Shown: one piece after another, positions 25,401-34,400 of the stretch
Position numbering within the stretch: position 1 is the first letter of the stretch
Layout: every line of letters begins with the position of its first letter
Source of the DNA: Prostheceraeus crozeri
Lineage: Eukaryota; Platyhelminthes; Polycladida; Euryleptidae
Assembly: GCA_907163375.1 (NCBI GenBank)
Contig: CAJQUW010001115.1
Location: 127,001 to 191,000 of the forward strand
Length of the DNA: 64,000 bases
Direction: 5' to 3'
The notes under the pieces: model-generated
What the model was told of the DNA's origin: nothing
What the model saw: only the letters and a program-made list of their open reading frames with translations
Databases searched by the model: none
Position numbers and translations under genes: made by a program

Positions 25401-28400
25401 ATATTATCCGAGGCTGTCTTTGGTCTTCACACATTGCTGACGTGAATATTTATCACTCGCGAATGCACTGACATTCTGTCATTCTCATAGAGATAGATTC
25501 ATGAGTGTGGGTTAGTCCAGAGCGGACACAATTCTATCCCAGCCGCTGTATGCAATGGTAACAAGTGGTAGAGATTGGCATAGATATTCCTCTCTCTCTC
25601 TTTTGCTTGAGTGATTGGCCAGGCACGCGCATTGCAGAAGTAGCTCAGTGAACACACAATCCTCAACGGACAACTTTCAGGCAGACCCATAGAAATAAAC
25701 TGTTTATCTGAAGTTCGCTAGAATTGAAATTGACTCAAGGTCGCGGCACATCCGGGGGAACTAAGTTAGGGCATGAAGAACCAATGAAAAGCTTCGATTT
25801 ACTCATGTGACTGATTCTAACCCAATGATACAGACGTTGGCAGGTGCATCTAAGTGAAAGTGCGTGCGATTTATGTGCCGTTTTTGTGCATTGCATGAAG
25901 CTTAATTTCCATTCTAGAGGTTTTATTGTTGTCAATTTCTATGGGCAGACCAAGCAAGTGAAAGGTATGCATCTTTGACTCAATTATTCTCAGTGATAAA
26001 TTCGTCCATAAACATCAGATATATATGCTATTGTCCTCTCCTGTCTAGAGAGGACAATAGATGACTTGGATGGCACCAGACTGGACTATGACAGCGGGTC
26101 TAGTTCATGACTTCTCTGTCTTTCATTTGAGATAACTTCTGACGTAAATGCGGTATAACATCCATTTTTCACGCAGAATATGATTCAAATGAGATATATC
26201 ACCTGTTCGAATATGAATGAAATTGAACCGTTAATAAAGCGTGTAGACGACATGAAAGAAAATATATTGAACTTGTGACCCTAGACTTATTATTCATGTT
26301 TCCATTTTTGTGGATGATTGATCTTCATAATCCATTGCAAACGATCCTGAGTAGAGTGACATTCCAGAATGCTTCCAGACGATTCTGAAGGCGATTTTGT
26401 GATTTCATCTTCATTGGTCGGCCATGTCACTGATCTTCATAAATTGATAATCATCTCGGAAGAATTATCTTACATGTTATCAAGACACCGGTCTCATTCT
26501 AGAAAACATTCCATTGTTTACCAGTTCATCAAGAATTTTCTATTCTATACGGTAGACTTATTGTCCACAATTATCACTGCAGTTACAATCATTTCAGGTA
26601 CAATTCATTGATGCGATGATATAGCGTGAATGAGACATGTTGCATGCGTCTAAATGTAAGTAATTAGTAAGTATTGAGAGTTTTCCGTCTGATGGATCCA
26701 CAGGCAGAATTGTACACAAATAACACTAAATGACACATTTGCAAATGACTCTGTTTCCAATTAATTTTGTCTCCGTTATGAATACATTTTCATGACCCTT
26801 TTCGAGTTGCCAAATCGATGTGACCTTGACAACTCGAAAAGGTGATTATTTGCAAAAATGTGCACTTTTTACATGAACTTCGTCAAGGTCTCTTCGAAAT
26901 TTTTAGTCGGTCAGAGCTCGATTATTTTGGGAAAACCGGCAATTCTAAGTTTGAAAACAAATTAGTAAATTGCAATTGTGTGTAATTCGTGATTACGTTT
27001 CATCCAAAATATTTTGATAAAACCAATAACGGTTTAGATTTCTTTGTTTTACTGCATGGTCATGCACAGGAAAATTTAAAATGTCGAAAAGCCCATACAT
27101 ACAGTTAATTCTTTTGATGTTGATGTCCAATTTTTTTTCCTATTTTCCAACTCCAATTTCTAGTGTAGTCTTTCTGTTAATGTCCACTCATCAATTTCAG
27201 CTAAATTCATAGCACGGTGATTATTCATTGAAATATAATCAGGTTCCAAATCAAAACGAACTCTCTTTATTAGGGTCGGCACACACGATGTCCTTATGAA
27301 ATGAGATAAGACTTCTTTTGTGCTACCAGCCAGAGTAATTTTTCAATTGCATGCGCAATTCAGAGGAATGTTGATTGATGATTGATCGCATTGCCTAACA
27401 ATGGGAGACACTGCATCTAAACTGACCAGAGAATAGTATTACTTGCGGAGGAAATACTATTCCTCTCAATGATATGTTAGTATATATAGTATTTCAATGA
27501 ATACTCACCGTGCTATGAATTTAGCTGAAATTGATGAGTGGACATTACCAGAAAGACTACACTAGAAATTGGAGTTGGAAAATAGGAAAAAAAATTTGGA
27601 CATCAACATCAAAAGAATTAACTGTATGCATGGGCTTTTCGACATTTTAAATTTGCCTGTGCATGACCATGCAGTAAAACAAAGAAATCTAAACTTTTGG
27701 TTTTATCAAAATATTTTGGATAAAATGTAATCACGAATTACACGCAATTGCAATTTACTAATTGCAGGCAATTGCAATTTGTTTTCAAACTTAGAATTGC
27801 CGGTTTTCCCAAAATACCTGACCGACTAAAAATTTCGAAGAGACCTTGACGAAGTTCATGTAAAAAGTGCAAATTTTTGCAAATAATCACCTTTTCGAGT
27901 TGCCAAGGTCACATCGATTTGGCAACTCGAAAAGGGCCATGTATGAGATATTTCATGTTCGCTCTAGATAACAAAGATATCTAACAATCCGACCTCTATG
28001 AATCCGTCAAATGCAAATATTATTCACACCGTTCGACTCTTCACGGTCTAAATTTACTGACTGTGTGCGTTTTATGTAGTGTCAATCTTCTGGTTCGTCT
28101 GAATTCAGACTTGAATTTGCATTACGTTCAATGGAAAACGCATCTTTCTGCCCCTCAGGACTAGTTCTAAGCGTGACCATCAGTGTTGATTAATGTCATC
28201 TATAGACCGAAACACGCAGGCAAGGCAATTTATCTCAGTGGTCATTCTTCTGTCCGGCAGCCAGAAGGAGATTCTGCAGGGAACGAGGCCGAAAGTGAGA
28301 CTTTCACAGAATGATGTACACCCCATACCTACTACGAATCGGCACGTCTGCCGAGTTCTAGTGAGTTCCTCTTCTTGTCAGACAGGATCAAAGAAAAACA

Positions 28401-31400
28401 CATGTAAATCCAATGAGACGCGGATTGCAGTTTTTGTCTAAAATGAAATTTTCTATGTTCTCTCTGATCAAGCGAAAAGCACTAAGGCCTGAGTCATAAT
28501 TTTTGACATTGAATGTCTTCAGGTCATTTCCTATGATGTGCATGTGCTTTTATCTTGCATCTGATCGGCAATGTATGTGAGAATGTGGTTGAATGTGGAT
28601 AAAGTTGTTCAAAATGTTTCTGTTTGCCGACATTAGGAGGCTCGCCAAGTCTAAATGTGCTTAGCTTTATAGACAGGGGTGCATGAACATGAAAGGAAAT
28701 GACCTTGACATTCAATGCCAAAATTACGACTCTGGCCTTAGTACTTTTCGTTTAATCAGAGAAAACATGGAAAATTTCATTTTAGACAAAAACTGCAATC
28801 TGCGTCCCATTGGATTTACATGTGTTTTTCTTTGATCTTGTCTGACGAGAAGAGAAACCAACTAGAACTCGGCAGACGTACCGATTCGTAGTAGGCATAG
28901 AGTGTACATCATTCTGTGAAAGTCTCATTTTCGGCCTCGTTCCCTGCAGAAACTCGTTCTGGCTGCCGGACTATAGCTTGCTTAGAGGGCAGCGAGAGCT
29001 TTGCAGCAATGAATACTAAGACTGGCTTCCGTATTTTTAATTTAATGACTTCCAATCAATAAAGTGATGAAAGCTAAAAAATAGTTTGATTGTATGACTA
29101 TGTTGCTCAAAACTCAGCTTGTTCATATTTGCTAGGTTAGGGAGTGAAAATATCGCCTATGATTTATCAAACAAGCGAGTGAGAGCTTATCGAGGTGGGA
29201 GGAGTTGAATGATATCGTACGGTTCGGTGAACATTCTTGATAATTGATCTATTGTTGTGGATTTTGAGTTAATGAGAGTCGTTGTGGGAGATTAATATCT
29301 TTCTACTTCAGTGATCACTCAAATGCCTCTCATGATAGGAGAAGAGGCGAATTCGCCAATTTTCTGCGCCAACGTTGAAATTAAAACATTTCATCTCTTC
29401 ATTTCTGAATTTGTCTCACGAATGCACATCACTGTCATCAGAAGACAATGGTGGTAGGCACTCGAAGAATGAATTGAGATGCTGAGAAGTTAGTAATCTG
29501 TTTCCAGATAAACACACCCAATTATAGTCGATATGGAATGTAGATGAATTACTACCTGGTGAGGAAGACGCCTCCCACCTGCACAAGGTTTTTGGTGTTC
29601 AAATGTTTACATTTGATAAGATGCTGATTTTTCTAGAGCTCCACTGACTTCAATGATAATTAATTCCGCGAAGCGAAGACAAGGTTATAATGAGAAAGAA
29701 TATTGGAGAGCTTCTCACTGCTTTTTAGTCCGGCAGCCAGAAAGAGTTTCTGGAGAAAACGAGGCCGAAAATGAAACTTTCACAGAATGATGTACACCCA
29801 CAGAATTACATATTTTGTTTATCTGCTTCGATTTGCTAGAAGTGTGATTAACACGAAATTGACGGCACATCGAGGAACTTAGTAAGTGGGCAAAAAGGAA
29901 TTCCTAATACCTTAAAGAGATAGGAGAAAAGTCGTGCGTCGCTTGCGGATTAATGTGAGTTCCAGGAAAGTGCTTCGATTGCCACAATTCCTTCAGATTC
30001 GAATAATTCAGATCATTGCGCACAAGTTTTCTCCACAATTTTGGCCCTTCCGTTCATTATTAAAAAAAGTAGCAGGCGTACGAAAATTAGTTCACTGTCT
30101 TCATGATTTCACCATCCTCTTCTCACGGCTCCTTACTGCATAGTGCATACACGGAATCAAATGTTAGTATAGACAGAAATGTATGTTTTGGTGTGTGCGA
30201 AGTGATATCACACCACGCACACATCTGCCACTGGCTCTGGTGTCCTCTGCTGACAGCTTATTGTTTGCCATTTCTAATAGCAAGCGATAGACGAATTATC
30301 CATTCGAGAAGGAGCAAGTTGTCTAATTCTTTGATGTGCCATTTCGATATTAAGGCTATATATTACCCTTCCTTTCTAGGAAGCCGAAGCGCGCGCAGAT
30401 GAATTTAATTCTGTGTGTACACCCTATGCCTACCACGAATCTGCACGTCTGCCGAGTTGTAAGTAGCTCCTCCAGTTGTCAGACAGGATCAAGGAAAAAT
30501 TCATGACTCCTTGTCTATCCATTTGTAGCTAACTTTAAGATTAATGGACAAGTAGCTGTTGATGTGATGGAGGGAGTAAGATTTCTATGACACAAATGAT
30601 CAGTTATAGTGCGTCTTTAATTGCTCATCACACGTAAAGAACTCGCATTTGTCATGCCTGTCATTCTTGTTAATCTCACAACTGTGGGTGCAAGTGAATT
30701 AGCACACTGTGACACGTCCAGGCCTTGACTTCTTACACCGCTACTGTGGGACAAGTGGACGCTACTGAGCGACAACTACGTTTACATGGGCGAAGCAGCA
30801 ACGCAATGAATCAAACCATAGAAATTGAATCATCGGTAACCATGGACTGCTGCGGCCATAGAAATAAACTGTTTATCTGAAGTTCGCTAGAATGGAAATT
30901 GACTCAACGTCGCGGCACATCCGGGGGAACTAAGTTGGGGCATGAAGAACCAATGAAAAGCTTCGATTCACTCATGTGACTGATTCTAACCCAATGATAC
31001 AGACGTTGGCAGGTGCATCTAAGTGAAAATGCGTGCGATTTATGTGCCGTTATTGTGCATTGCATGAAGCCTAATTTCCATTCTAGAGGTTTTATTGTTG
31101 TCAATTTCTATGGCTGCGGCGGTATGTCATGCAACAACACTTGACATACAGATTGACCGTGTTCGATTGTTCATTTCATGTGCTTGCACGTGTGAATGAG
31201 GTGTCAGCACTTCTCGATGCAAGAGGTTACAATAGGTAACACGGAATACAATTTTCTGCCACTCCGGATGTAAGAATTCATTTCATCTCCACGGCACCGA
31301 TTATCATGGGACTTTTTGTCTCAGGAACACTCGGCAGCTCTGATCAGCTGAAGTTTGAGAGAACAGCTAGAGCAGAACCCATTGCGGATCGTAGGTGCAT

Positions 31401-34400
31401 GCGGTCTATCAGATGCAAGGACAAGGGAGGCAGGGAGGACTGTGACCATGAAACTTGAAGATTCATCTTCTCCCAAAACACGCAGCCGGGATCAGCGGCA
31501 TGTGACATGGAGCGAGAAAATGTAGATTATACGACATTTACATCCGAAGTTAATCCAGAATAACGACAGAGAAGTTCTGAACTAGACCCGCTGTCAGAGT
31601 CCAGACTGGTGCTACCCTAGTTATCTATTGTCCTCTCTAGACAAGAAGGGACAATAGCATAGATATTTGATCTCTATGGTTACCATCAATCGCTGGACAC
31701 TGAAGCTATGTCAATATGACCATTTAGTCATGAATTCAACTACAATTTCGGCCAAACCTTTACGAAGTCTTCCTCTATTCCCTATGAACAAATTATCTAT
31801 CGATGGCTGGTCACTTTTGTACATAGAAATTGACAACAATAAAACCTCTAGAATGGAAATTAGGCTTCATGCAATGCACAATAACGGCACATAAATCGCA
31901 CGCATTTTCACTTAGATGCACCTGCCAACGTCTGTATCATTGGGTTAGAATCAGTCACATGAGTAAATCGAAGCTTCTAATTGGTTCCTCATGCCCCAAC
32001 TTAGTTCCCCCGGATGTGCCGCGACCTTGAGTCAATTTCCATTCTAGTCAACTTCAGATAAACAGTTTATTTCTATGCTTTTGTAACAACTTATTGTAGG
32101 TCTTCTTAAGAATATGAGTTAAAACAGTTCCATGTAATGTCCCCGCCTAATTGAGCTTGAACGTTGCTGACATAGTCAGATTTCCAGAGGGTTGTGATGC
32201 TCGTAGCAAGGATGCCCTTCCTGCCATCTTTCAATGACATTTTTGAGGCTCGACTTTAAGACCAAAGATTACTCGGCCAAACTATACTAGTGTTGCTGCT
32301 TATGTTATATAATTACGTTTCTCAGATAATTTTAATGAATATCTCTGAATGAATGTCTTACCGGCATCAGAATATCAGCAATATACACAAATCCAGCTCC
32401 TAAGATGAAACCCACAGCCGCAGGAACAAAAGTGAACTGCCCATAGCCCATGTCCTCGCTGAGCTCAATAGCAGGATTCAGAAGGGACCAGTACGACGCG
32501 GCAGTCATCACCTACAAAGAATAACTGCAATATAACTGTCAATAACTGCAATGAAGAAAATGTATAAAAAATGTTACATCCGAATTCGAGAGAAAAATCC
32601 TCCATTGTCAGACATTATGACTTTGTGGAGAGGAAGAGAACCTTTGGGAAACAAAATCAAATCTTTCGATTAATTGCGATGCATTTCGGCCATGTACTAG
32701 GCCATGATCACGCAGAATGAATGCACGGATACTGGTGGACAAGATTAACACAAATCACGAGTTATAGCGCATCAAAATCAATAATTATATCAGTGGAAAA
32801 GCAACAACAGTTCAATAACTGCAAAGAATTATGAAGTGCTAGGACCTACTACTATAAAATTAACAAGTATAAAGTATTAATAGCAAAATACTTCACAGAA
32901 CATAAAAACATAGAAAATAAGAAAAAGAAATCACAAGTCAGGAAGAACTGAACCCCACGACTGTCCAACCGAGACCTTTACTTATTGCCTCTCCCTTTAC
33001 ACGATCATAAGGTTTCTATTATTATCCTCTCTCTGTAATTCTGTGCACTGTTCAATTAAAATTCATATTGTGACTGGTACTCAAAACGTGGTTCACTATC
33101 TCCGATGATTCATCAAGATTCATCACGGACCTCCAATTCTCCTTCAGTCTCTCGTTTACGGTCCTCCAGGAATCTTCCGAAATGCATCTCAATTAACCGA
33201 AAGATTTGGTTTTGCTTCCTACCATCAAAGGTCATCCTCCTCTGCACTTAGTCATAATTACATCTGAACATCTGAAATTACGAACGGATAGATTGATTCA
33301 ATTCCTCACGTCATGCATGCTTCTGTATTTCATTTTACACATCTCCATCGCTCTCAGTTTTATGTTCTAGATTCAGCACAGCACTAGATGATTCCGATTG
33401 GTCCAAAGCAGTTCAAAACAGGGATGCGGACTCCGGGGTTTGATAGGTATCCGACTCCGGGTGGCAAGTATATAAGCCTAGTTCTGGTAACCTACATCAT
33501 AGATCATTATGGGCTTACCTGAGCCTGATTTTAGCGATCATTGTTGTATCAAATCAATCACTTTCTATGAAAGTTTATCAAATTTGCACATCACTTGTTA
33601 TGTGTGCTTCATACGGCTTTTCTCCAGTCTCTACCAGGCAGGAAAATCCCCATCCTTCTCCAAAAAATGAGTACCCTTTCGATTTTGATATGTGCTTTGG
33701 AGGAGACATCACACACGATTGACGTTCGGGTGAGAGGTAATTTTCTCAAGCTAACTAATATTTTACTTTTGTCTCTGATGTGACCTTTGGTGTGATCGAT
33801 GCTATGAAGGCTTTGTCTTCTCTACTAAATCACCGAGTGAGACGACAATCCTTTTTTCATCACGGTTTATTACAAGCTTTGCATGCACTGCTGTCTCTGT
33901 ACTTTTGTTTGACGGAGAAAGTTGACATCAAGACAGTGACAGCTATGCACGAGGATAGATAATTTGTTTGTATTATATTGCGGGTCTTACAGGCTGGAGT
34001 CCGGCAAAAATGATAGGACTCCGACTCCGCATCCCTGATTCAAAACAGTTTGGAAAACTGATGAATAAAGATGTTTAAGGCAACTAATCCTGGTTGTAGC
34101 ATTTGCCATTGAATTATCTGTAACGTTTCTAAAGACAGTAAAAGAACGCTATAAAACACTAACGCACAGTAAAAGACAGTAAGCAATTCAGGTAATGATT
34201 CAAATCACATCTTCCTATCATCTCATGAAACGTTCGTTTCTGCATAAAATATGTTGAGATTTCTCCATCAATCGGAATAACTCGAATCAGAATATCAACT
34301 TGATGTGGAGGAAAAGATTCCTATCAGCTACTGAATTCAAATTCCTGTCATAACAATCAAGCGGTTTCTCCATTCGACATTAAAGTCTTCATTGTGATGT

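Larger units (their letters stand above)
25486..28240. mobile_element. hAT MITE, CACAGAGAT family, copy 2, split by two later insertions
   Basis: The left end CATAGAGATAG and right end TTATCTCAGTG are flanked by the perfect 8-bp duplication GTCATTCT (25478-25485 and 28241-28248). Its pieces (25486-25687, 25952-26006, 28001-28240) align in order with the uninterrupted copy at 52627-53090. Removing the two insertions and their extra duplications leaves about 489 bp against 464 bp there. The insertions are the CATAGAAAT MITE at 25688 and the 2-kb insert at 26007. Confidence 0.87.
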
